This document shows, in pieces, positions 1 through 7,600 of a DNA stretch of 64,000 bases; positions within the stretch are counted from its first letter, which is position 1, and each line of letters starts with the position of its first letter. Source of the stretch: Labilithrix luteola (GTDB lineage Bacteria > Myxococcota_A > Polyangia > Polyangiales > Polyangiaceae). The stretch is taken from assembly GCF_001263205.1 (NCBI RefSeq), contig NZ_CP012333.1, forward strand, positions 248,001 through 312,000, given 5' to 3'. A program made the position numbers and the translations under genes. Under the pieces are notes generated by a model that made no database searches, was not told where the DNA came from, and was given only the letters and a program-made list of their open reading frames with translations.

Positions 1-1
1 C

Positions 2-727
2 TACGACTTCCACGAAGACGAGGGCGCGGGCGTCAACCTCACGGCCATCGTGTTCCTTGCGTCTCGCCCCGAGAAGGTACGCGGAGGTGACCTCGTGCTC
101 GCGTACGGCGGAGAAGAAACCACGGTTCGCTTCCGCCACAATCGGCTCGTCGTCTTTCCGAGCAAGACGCTCCATCGCGTCACGCGGGTGCGTGTCGATT
201 CGAAGGACGTGCATGACGCGCGCCTCTCGCTACAGTGCTGGCTCACGTACGGTGAGGAGCCGCGGAGAGCGAAGGCGCGCGCACCCGAAGCCGATCGGCC
301 GACGTTCCTCCTCTCCGAGGAGCCCATCATCGCCGTCGCCCAGGCGCTGGTCGATTCGTCGGCCACGGCCGATCAGTCGCCCGAAGAGCTCTATTGGGGA
401 GCATTCTATCTCTCGCGAATTCTGTCGTCGAACCTCCGCTTCCTCGTCGAGGCAGCGGGCTGCGAGTTCGTCGGGCCGATCCGAATCCGACGCGGCGAAA
501 CGCTCGACGTCCTTGCACGCGCACGGCACGACGGATCGCCCCTCACGATCGGCTTCCAGTTGCGCGGCCCCGAGGTCGGTCCGAGCGAAGCCCTCGGTCT
601 CTTCGTCGAGAAGGGCCGCGGACGCAGCGTTTCCCTCGCGCGAAAGCAGCTTCCCGCCGGAGCCGACGAGGAGACGACGGTTGCCATCCTGCGCCGATTG
701 CTCGTCGCCAAAGGAACGACGGCGTGA
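2..727 (+). CDS. C-terminal part of a 2OG-Fe(II) oxygenase
   Basis: The gene enters from the left edge; its last 241 codons are visible, read from position 2. The fragment opens with the core of a prolyl-4-hydroxylase-type 2-oxoglutarate/Fe(II) oxygenase: an H-x-D pair (His4, Asp6 of the fragment) that would bind iron, then FPSKTLHRVTRV, giving the distal iron ligand His58 and Arg62, placed to hold the 2-oxoglutarate carboxylate. Enzymes of this fold hydroxylate proteins or small molecules using oxygen. The roughly 150 residues after the core match nothing I recognise and may be a binding or partner domain. The substrate cannot be told. The upstream start is outside the window. Confidence 0.75.
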   Translation, partial: YDFHEDEGAGVNLTAIVFLASRPEKVRGGDLVLAYGGEETTVRFRHNRLVVFPSKTLHRVTRVRVDSKDVHDARLSLQCWLTYGEEPRRAKARAPEADRPTFLLSEEPIIAVAQALVDSSATADQSPEELYWGAFYLSRILSSNLRFLVEAAGCEFVGPIRIRRGETLDVLARARHDGSPLTIGFQLRGPEVGPSEALGLFVEKGRGRSVSLARKQLPAGADEETTVAILRRLLVAKGTTA

Positions 728-784
728 GGGCATCCGCGCGTGCTCGATATGGAAGAGCTCTCGCCCGAGTGCTAGAAATGAGGC

Positions 785-1741
785 GTGCGCCGCCCTCCTT
801 TCGTCCTCGCGCTCCTGCTTCTGACGGCAGGATGTGAAGCACTGCTCGGCGCGGACTTCGACCGGTCGCTCAAGGACGGCGGCTCCCTGCAAGGCGCAGA
901 CGGCTCGGCGGGCGGCGATGACGGCGATGGGACCACGCCGGGCGGCCCCAAGTCCGACGGTGGCGGAGGCAAAAAGGACGGCCCATCGGGCGACGGCAAC
1001 GTTCCGAACGCCGGGCGCACGCCGCTCGACATCTTCGGCGCGAAGCTGCGCGTCTGGCTGGATGCGGGGAAAGGGGCCTTCACCGCCGGCGACGGCGTGA
1101 GCATCATCTCGTGGAACGATCAATCCGGCAACGCGGCCAATGGTCACGTCGCCGGAACCGGCGGCGGCACGATCCAGCTCGGAAAAGATCAGGTGAACGG
1201 TCTTCCGGCGATTGTCTTCGACAACGACGCATGGGTGCTCGGCGACAAGTCGCCGGACTTCGGGGTGAACGAAGACTTCTACATCGCGGTGGTTGCCGCG
1301 TACTCCACGCTCGGACCGAACGACCGGTTCTTCTTCTCGCGTTGGTCGAGCATGTCCCGCGGCTACGCGCTCTATGCCGGACGGCAAGACAATCCTGCCG
1401 TCGGCGCCACGCTCGATGCGAGCGGCATCGTGATGTCGTCCACGACCGCGAACACGGCGGACGGCGCGTTCCGCGTCTACGCGCTTCGCCGCACGGCCGG
1501 AAGCAACGGAAGCGCGAAGCTCGAGATCCGCGTCAACGGCGCCTCGACCTCCGCCGAGATGCCCTACGCGCCGATTCCGACGGACCGTCCGCTTGCCTTC
1601 GGCGGGGCGCAGGAACCGAACTCGGTCTACTCACGCTTCCTCGTCGGATCCATCGCCGAAATCGTGGTCGTGCAAGGCACCGTCTCGGACACGGAAGCCG
1701 TCGACGTCGAGACGTCGCTGGCCACCAAGTACGCCCTCTGA
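785..1741 (+). CDS. Lipoprotein with concanavalin A/LamG-like domain
   Basis: This 318-residue protein has a short signal peptide ending in a lipobox (TAGC, Cys17), so it is probably anchored in the envelope. A Gly/Asp-rich linker follows (about 25-75). The rest (about 80-318) has the pattern of a jelly-roll LamG/concanavalin A-like domain as found in myxobacterial secreted proteins: a WLDAG motif, a W-x-DQSGN motif, then alternating beta strands ending in EIVVVQG. Such domains usually bind carbohydrate or protein ligands; the ligand is unknown. The start is GTG with GAGG just upstream. It follows the oxygenase gene by 57 bp, so it may share its transcript. Function beyond surface binding is inference. 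Confidence 0.75.
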   Translation: MRRPPFVLALLLLTAGCEALLGADFDRSLKDGGSLQGADGSAGGDDGDGTTPGGPKSDGGGGKKDGPSGDGNVPNAGRTPLDIFGAKLRVWLDAGKGAFTAGDGVSIISWNDQSGNAANGHVAGTGGGTIQLGKDQVNGLPAIVFDNDAWVLGDKSPDFGVNEDFYIAVVAAYSTLGPNDRFFFSRWSSMSRGYALYAGRQDNPAVGATLDASGIVMSSTTANTADGAFRVYALRRTAGSNGSAKLEIRVNGASTSAEMPYAPIPTDRPLAFGGAQEPNSVYSRFLVGSIAEIVVVQGTVSDTEAVDVETSLATKYAL

Positions 1742-1753
1742 CCGCTCGCCATT

Positions 1754-1770
1754 CTTCCGCGCCGCGGAAG
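1754..1770 (+). terminator. Short GC hairpin after the LamG-like gene
   Basis: A 7-bp stem (CTTCCGC/GCGGAAG) with a 3-base loop lies 13 bases after the stop codon. There is no T run behind it, so termination is only a suggestion. Confidence 0.3.
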
Positions 1771-1792
1771 AGTGTGCGGTCCGCGACGCGCG

Positions 1793-1981
1793 TTCCGCAG
1801 GCTCATCGACACGCCGATACACGCAGCGGAGAGCCACGACTTCGTCGCCCATACACACCCGATGGGTCGCATCGGAGCGATCGAAGACATCGCCAATGCG
1901 GTCCTATTCCTCGAATCGGCGCCGTTCGTCACCGGCGAGGTCATCGACGTCGACGGTGGCTGGCACGCGGGTCAAGCTTGA
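1793..1981 (+). pseudogene. 3' stump of a short-chain dehydrogenase (SDR)
   Basis: The reading frame ending at 1981 encodes the last 60 or so residues of a classical short-chain dehydrogenase/reductase: a TP-x-H stretch, HPMGRIGAIEDIANAVLFL, and the terminal ITG-E-x-I-x-VDGGW-type block (here VTGEVIDVDGGW). Everything before it is missing: no Gly-rich cofactor motif, no Ser-Tyr-Lys catalytic set, no convincing start or ribosome site. It is therefore a remnant whose 5' portion (about three quarters of the gene) was lost. Its stop lies 4 bp before the start of the first DUF3237 gene, which suggests that the intact gene was once operonic with it. Confidence 0.75.
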
Positions 1982-1985
1982 AGCC

Positions 1986-2438
1986 ATGAACTCGCGGCTG
2001 CTCATGACCTTGCAGGTGGGCGTGGCTCCAATCCAAACGATCGGCGCCGTTCCCACCGGCACGCGACGGACGGCTCCGATCACCGGAGGTCGATTCGAAG
2101 GCCCGCGCCTGCGGGGCAAGGTGCTTCCCGGCGGCAGTACGGATTGGCAGCGTCTCCGCTCGGATGGCGTCCTCGAGATGGACCTCCACGTCACGCTCGA
2201 GACCGACGATGGGGCGCTCATCACGCTCACGTCGTTCGGTCTGCGCCATGGACCGCCGGAGGTCATGGCAGCCCTCGCGCGCGGCGAGACAGTCGACCCA
2301 GCGAGCTACTACTTCCGGACCACGCCGAGATTCACGACTGGCGCACCGAAGTACGCCTTCCTGAATCGCCTCCTCGCGGTGGCCACGGGTGACCGGCGGC
2401 CCGACGGACCGATCTACACGGTCCACGAGATCCTCTGA
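1986..2438 (+). CDS. DUF3237 family protein (copy 1)
   Basis: A 150-residue protein matching the DUF3237 pattern throughout: an early I-G-x-x-P-x-G strand, GGRFEGPRLRGKVLPGG, a central DLHVTLETDDGALI strand pair, YYFRTTPRF, then YAFLNRLLAVATG near the end. DUF3237 proteins are small beta-barrels of unproven function often found beside dehydrogenases or aromatic-degradation genes. No signal peptide is seen, so it is likely cytoplasmic. It begins 4 bp after the SDR stump and is followed 5 bp later by a second DUF3237 gene, so the two are surely co-transcribed. The ATG at 1986 was chosen because homology starts close behind it. Confidence 0.8.
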   Translation: MNSRLLMTLQVGVAPIQTIGAVPTGTRRTAPITGGRFEGPRLRGKVLPGGSTDWQRLRSDGVLEMDLHVTLETDDGALITLTSFGLRHGPPEVMAALARGETVDPASYYFRTTPRFTTGAPKYAFLNRLLAVATGDRRPDGPIYTVHEIL

Positions 2439-2443
2439 AGCGC

Positions 2444-2971
2444 ATGGCCGCTTCTCGTCGCGACACGTTGAAAGCCATCGCCACACTCGCGCTCGGCGGC
2501 TGCGCGAGGACGCCGGCGTCGAGCACGCCGCAGGCCGTACCGCCTGTATCCCAAACGAGGAATCCAACCGTGAACTCCCGTCCTCTCATGCAGCTTCGTC
2601 TCTCGACCTCACCCACGCTGAACGTCGGCGACACGCCCACCGGTCAGCTCTCGATCTTCCCCGTCGTCGACGGCACGTTCGAGGGCGAGCGCCTGCGCGG
2701 CAAAGTGCTCTCCGGCGGTGCGGACTGGGTCACCAAAGGCGCCGACGGCGTCCTGCGGCTCGACCTGCACGTCACGCTCCAGACCGACGACGGAGCATTG
2801 ATCGACATGACCTTCACCGGCATCCGCGACGACGCCAATCACTACTTTCGCACGCTCCCGCGCTTCGAGACCGCCTCGCTCAAGTATGCCTTCTTGAATC
2901 GCCTGCTCGCCGTCGGTGTCGGCGAGATTGGTCCGGATGGGCCCGTCCACGTCATCGAGGAGATCCTCTGA
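2444..2971 (+). CDS. DUF3237 family protein with export signal (copy 2)
   Basis: A 175-residue paralogue of the preceding protein. The core (about 50-175) repeats the family blocks: FEGERLRGKVLSGG, DLHVTLQTDDGALI, HYFRTLPRF, YAFLNRLLAVGVG. Unlike copy 1 it carries an N-terminal extension with a twin arginine (SRRDT), a hydrophobic stretch and GGC, which reads as a Tat-type or lipoprotein signal, so the two copies may act on opposite sides of the membrane. Copy 1 has an insertion of about a dozen residues before YYFRT which copy 2 lacks. The spacing to copy 1 is 5 bp. Catalytic role is unknown for the family. Confidence 0.8.
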   Translation: MAASRRDTLKAIATLALGGCARTPASSTPQAVPPVSQTRNPTVNSRPLMQLRLSTSPTLNVGDTPTGQLSIFPVVDGTFEGERLRGKVLSGGADWVTKGADGVLRLDLHVTLQTDDGALIDMTFTGIRDDANHYFRTLPRFETASLKYAFLNRLLAVGVGEIGPDGPVHVIEEIL

Positions 2972-3080
2972 TACCGCGCGTGCGTACCCCGGCTGAGCTT
3001 CGTCCGTCACGGAGCGCTCGAGGTATCTCCGCCAATCCTAGCCAGGAGGGATGGGCCATCACGAGCGGACGCCGAATTCG

Positions 3081-3104
3081 CATACCCTACCGCGGGAGGA
3101 TATG
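3081..3104. repeat. Inverted repeat copy 1
   Basis: CATACCCT-ACCGCGGG-AGGATATG. Arms pair except for one position in the left arm. Copies 2 and 3 follow with start-to-start distances of 59 and 62 bases. Confidence 0.75.
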
Positions 3105-3139
3105 CCGCCCTGGAAGCGCCAATCACAACGATGGCCGCC

Positions 3140-3163
3140 CATATCCTACTTGGGGAGGATATA
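3140..3163. repeat. Inverted repeat copy 2
   Basis: CATATCCT-ACTTGGGG-AGGATATA. Seven of eight arm positions pair. The middle keeps the AC....GGG layout of the other copies. Confidence 0.75.
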
Positions 3164-3201
3164 CCTTTGTCGGAGCCGGGTCGAATCCGGATGACACGCC
3201 C

Positions 3202-3225
3202 CATATCCTACTGAGGGAGGATACC
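3202..3225. repeat. Inverted repeat copy 3
   Basis: CATATCCT-ACTGAGGG-AGGATACC. The left arm is identical to copy 2, while the right arm has drifted at its outer end. It lies about 190 bases before the phosphopantetheinyl transferase gene. Confidence 0.75.
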
Positions 3226-3416
3226 GTTATACGCTCGGCACAACGCGCCTGAGCTCGACTGGCGTTGCCATCGCGCCCTCGAGACGACACGTATCTCGAC
3301 ATGACAAAAGCGGGCGTTGCTCGAGCGACGATTTAAATGGATATGACGACCGAAGCCGATGAGGGCCGGCCCCGAACGATTCGTCGAGGTGCCGAGAACG
3401 CCCCACGTTTCGTCGC

Positions 3417-4142
3417 TTGCGAGCCCTCTCGAACCACGAGGTCCACGTTCATCTTGCCGATCCTGCCTATTTTCAGGCGGACGACGGGTGTCGTGCGCGC
3501 GCGCTAGCCATCCTCTCGACGGATGAGCTCGAGCGGTTCGCGCGCTATCGCTTGGAGCGCGATCGAGCCATCTACCTGGCAACCCACTGGCTCGTCCGGA
3601 CGGTTCTCTCGGATTACGAGCCCACCGCGCCGGAAGCCTGGCGGTTCGCGACTGGCAAATACGGAAGACCAGAAATCACCGGGATTTCGACGCTGCGATT
3701 CAACCTGTCCAATACCCATGGGCTCGTCGCCTGCGCCGTGTGCCGCCGTGTCGACGTGGGGGTCGACGTCGAGCGCAAGACGGGTTTTGCCCCCCTCGAT
3801 GCTGCCGATCGGTTCTTCGCTCCCACGGAGGTCGCCTCGCTACGCGGCCTGCCGGTCACCGAACGTTCGCGAAGATTCTTCGACTACTGGACGTTGAAGG
3901 AAAGCTACATCAAGGCGCGCGGCCTGGGCCTCGCGCTACCGCTCGATCAGTTCGCGTTCGTCCTGGAAAATGGCCGTTCTCCGCGCATCGAGTTCGATCC
4001 GCGACTGGACGATCACGGCGACCACTGGCAGTTCGAGCAACACGTTCCGACGAACGACCACCTGCTCGCCGTCTGTGTCAGGCGGCACGACTCACGCGGC
4101 TTCGCGTTCACCTACGATTGGCATCGCCCATCGTGGGTATAG
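3417..4142 (+). CDS. Sfp-type 4'-phosphopantetheinyl transferase
   Basis: A 241-residue protein with the two signature blocks of Sfp-type transferases: GVDVE (115-119), which supplies magnesium-binding acids, and W-x-x-KESYIKA (158-167) with the catalytic Glu and Lys. The earlier GKYGRPEI and FNLSNTHGL blocks are also in place. The enzyme moves phosphopantetheine from CoA onto the Ser of carrier domains, turning apo-NRPS/PKS proteins into active holo forms. The carrier domain of the NRPS-like protein 0.5 kb downstream is the obvious partner. The TTG start was kept because no better in-frame codon precedes the homology; a start a few codons later is possible. Confidence 0.9.
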   Translation: MRALSNHEVHVHLADPAYFQADDGCRARALAILSTDELERFARYRLERDRAIYLATHWLVRTVLSDYEPTAPEAWRFATGKYGRPEITGISTLRFNLSNTHGLVACAVCRRVDVGVDVERKTGFAPLDAADRFFAPTEVASLRGLPVTERSRRFFDYWTLKESYIKARGLGLALPLDQFAFVLENGRSPRIEFDPRLDDHGDHWQFEQHVPTNDHLLAVCVRRHDSRGFAFTYDWHRPSWV

Positions 4143-4668
4143 TCCCGATCGATATAGCTCGTCCGGAACATCCCCCGAGTTTCCCGGGCTCGCCATCGTC
4201 ATCGGTCGAAAGCCATCCAAGGTTGTCCGTACTCGGCGGCGAGCTGCACCTCGAGATCGATCAATTTTATCGACCGCCCGCTCGTCTTATGACAAATTGC
4301 CGCATCTGAGAATTCCAGGATTCGCGCGATCCATCCTCCGTCAAGAGGATCTGGGGATCGCGAAAAGAAACTGGATTGTCACGTCGGCAGTCTGCACGGG
4401 CTGCTTTCTTGGATATTCCGAATCGCGATTTTTGACGCAAATTTCGCATTTGCGGAGCATCTGCCGTCACGACGAATGAATGAACTGTCGGAGCCCGCGC
4501 AATTTGCGAGCGACGGACGGGATGCGAGCGCGATTGGCACCAAGGCCGTCGCAGAGTTCTTCGAATTCGGGGGGAACGGGTCACCGGAGCGTCCGGTGGC
4601 CTGGCGCCATCACGTCGCCGTCATTTTTGACAGGGCGCGCACGCGATCTCCCAAGAGCACGAGGAACG
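4143..4668. other. Leader region of the NRPS-like gene
   Basis: No gene is seen in these 526 bases. The region is more AT-rich than its surroundings and contains two related symmetric motifs, CGCAAAT-N5-ATTTGCG at 4436-4454 and GCGCAATTTGCGA at 4498-4510. It probably carries the promoter and operators of the biosynthetic operon. Confidence 0.5.
4436..4454. promoter_or_regulatory. Possible operator before the NRPS-like gene
   Basis: A perfect 7-bp inverted repeat, CGCAAAT-TTCGC-ATTTGCG, sits 215 bases before the NRPS start codon. A similar core, CAATTTGCG, recurs near 4500. This fits a dimeric repressor or activator site, but no regulator can be named. Confidence 0.4.
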
Positions 4669-7600
4669 ATGAGCGAGTCGAACGTACGAGAGCACGCGAG
4701 TATCCCTACCTCGGAGACTTCCGCCGGGGGGTCGCTCGCAGAGCTCGCAACGTGGTGGAGAGAGCAGCTGACAGGCGCGCCGCCGCTGCTTTCACTCCCT
4801 GTGGCGCATCCGCGTCCGGCGACTCAGAGCGCTCTCCGCGGCTCGTACGACTTCCGCATCGACACTGCCCTGACCGATGCTCTGCGCGCGCTCGGCGTTG
4901 CGCACGAGGCGACGCTTTCGATGGTCCTCACCGCCGGCTTCGCGGCGCTCCTCCACCGCTACACGCGGCAGGACGACCTGGTTGTCGGCCTCTCGACCCC
5001 CACGAGCGCCGGGAACGTGCTCCCCGTGCGCCTCCACCTCGGCGACCGACCGCGTTTCCTCGAGCTTCTTCGTCGCGTACGCGCGGTAAGCCTCGAGGCG
5101 GCTCTGCACGACGCGCCGTTCGAACGTATCGTCGAAGCGCTCGGGGTCGAGCGAGCAGCGGGCCATCACCCCCTGGTCCAGCTTGCAGTCGCGCAGGAGC
5201 CGGCGGGCGGCCAATCCCATGCCGCTGCGCACTCTGGCCTGGATCTCGTCGTCGGCTATGCGGACACCCCCGAGGCACTCCTCGGCCGAATCGACTACGC
5301 GTCGGACCTCTTCGATGGCGCGACGATCGAGCGTCTCTTCCATCACTTCGTCGCGCTCCTCTCCGCCGCGACCAAGACACCGGACTGCGAGGTCGAAGCG
5401 CTCGACATGCTGACGCCGGCGGATCTCCGCCAGCTCACGGACTGGAATCACACGTCGGGGCCGAGCCCCACTGCGCCCACGTTCCACGAGCTCTTCGCAG
5501 CTCAGGCCTCGCGCGCTCCTGACCGAATCGCCGTCACCGAGCCGTCGGGCCAAAGCCTCACCTACGGCGAGCTCGACGCGCGTGCGAATCGGCTCGCCCA
5601 CCACCTGCGCGACATGGGCGTCGGCCCCGAGGTCCTCGTCGCCGTGTGCATGGATCGCTCGTCCGACTTGATCGTCGCGCTGCTCGGCGTGCTCAAGGCC
5701 GGCGGTGCGTATCTTCCGCTCGACCCGACGTATCCCGCGTCGCGTCTCGCGTTCATGGTGTCCGACGCGGCGCCGAAGACGCTCGTCACGCAAGCTCATC
5801 TCGAGGGGCTCCTTTCGGGCATCCCGAACGTCGTGCGAGTCGATGCGGACGCCGACGCGATCGCGCAGAAGCCCGCGACGGCTCCGGAGAACACGACGGG
5901 ACCTCGGAACCTCGCGTACGTGATTTACACGTCCGGCTCCACCGGGCAGCCGAAGGGCGCGATGACCGAGCATCGCAACCTCGTTCATCTCGCGGAGGCC
6001 CAGCGCATCGCGCTCGGAATGACCGAGAACGCGCGCGTTCTTCAGTTCTCCGCGCTCAGCTTCGACGCCGGCATCTGGGAGCTCGCAACGACGCTGACCG
6101 TCGGCGCCACGCTTTGCCTGTTGCCGCCCGGACGCGCGCCGCTCGGCCCTGACCTCGGTCGGTTGATTCAGAGCCAGCTCATCTCCTTCATCACCCTCAT
6201 TCCCTCGATCCTGCCCGACATCCCGCTCGACCTCCTCTCGAGCGTCGATACCCTCATCGTCGCGGGCGAAGCTTGCTCGGCCGAGCTCGTCGAGCGTTTC
6301 GGCAAAGGCCGCCGCTTCGTCAATGCCTACGGCCCGACCGAATGCACGGTGTGCGCGACGCTCGCGGTGTGCACGCCGGGCGGCACGCCGCCGATCGGAC
6401 GACCGCTGGCGAACGTGCGCGTGCACGTCCTCGACGAGAACCGAAACCTCGTGCCGGTCGGTGTGGTCGGTGAGCTCTATATCGGCGGCGCGGGTGTGGG
6501 GCGCGGCTATCTGAATCGTCCCGATCTCACCGCCGAGCGCTTCCACACGGACGCGTTCGAGCCCAAGGAGCCCGAGGCGCGGATGTACCGCTCGGGCGAC
6601 CTCGTGCGCTGGCGACCGGACGGCAACCTCGAGTTCCTCGGTCGCGCGGACGCACAGGTGAAGATCCGCGGATTCCGCATCGAGCTCGGCGAAGTCGAAT
6701 CGGCCATCCGCGAACATACCGACGTGGCCGACGTGGCCGTCATCGCGCGCAGCGACGGCGCGGGTGGCAGTCGCCGGCTCGTCGCGTACGTGGTGCCGAA
6801 CGCGAAGACCTCGATGGAGGAGCAGGCCGCTGATGGAAAGGCGCTGCCGACCACGCTGCGCTCGGCGCTTCTCGCGCGGCTCCCGAACTACATGGTGCCC
6901 GCGGAGATCGTCTGTCTGAAGGCGCTTCCGCTCGCCCCGAGCGGCAAGGTCGATCGCGCAGCCCTCGCGAACATCCCGCTCGAACGCACCGAGCCGGAAG
7001 AAGTGAAGGACCCGCCGCGCAATGCGCTCGAGCGCGATCTCGCACGCATCTGGGCTGCGGTCCTCAAGGTCCCGAGCGTCGGCATCCACGACGACTTCTT
7101 CGAGCTCGGCGGCGACTCGATCATGGTCCCGTCGCTGATGCTGCGCGTCGTCGAGGCCATCGGTTTCGAGCTGCCGATGCACATCGTCTTCGAGGCCCCG
7201 ACGGTCGCCCGACTCGCCGCCCTCATCGAAGGCCGGCGCGGTGCGTCGCAGACGGAAGACCTCTGCTACTCGCCGGAGCTCGTTCTCGCCGAAGAGGCAG
7301 CCCTCGCACCGGAGATCACCGGGCGCTCGGTCACGGGCGGCGACCGCTCCGAGCCCTCGCAGATCCTCCTCACCGGCGCGACAGGCTTCGTCGGCGCGTA
7401 CTTGCTCCACGAGCTCCTCTCGACGACCACGGCCAAGATCCATTGCCTCGTTCGCGCACGCGACGCGGCGGATGCCATGCGCCGTCTCCGCGAGAGCCTC
7501 GCCGCGTATTCCTTGCCGACCGACGCGCTGAGCACCCGCGTGCTCCCGGTGCTCGGCGAGCTCGCCGCCGAACGGCTTGGACTCGGCGACGCCACGTTCG

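Larger units (their letters stand above)
2972..3416. other. Gene-free span with a threefold inverted repeat
   Basis: No convincing gene lies in these 445 bases. They hold three spaced copies of a CATATCCT-N8-AGGATATG type inverted repeat (listed separately) and, close to the next gene, a locally AT-rich stretch (ATTTAAATGGATATG) that could hold its promoter. Confidence 0.6.

Noticed and set aside
230..1387. A 385-codon minus-strand frame over the oxygenase and LamG-like genes
   Set aside because: It is opposite two well-supported genes and contains no recognisable domain.
3081..3225. The threefold repeat as a CRISPR array
   Set aside because: Only three copies, repeats differ from each other at several positions, and no cas gene is near. 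Operator sites explain the palindromic symmetry better.
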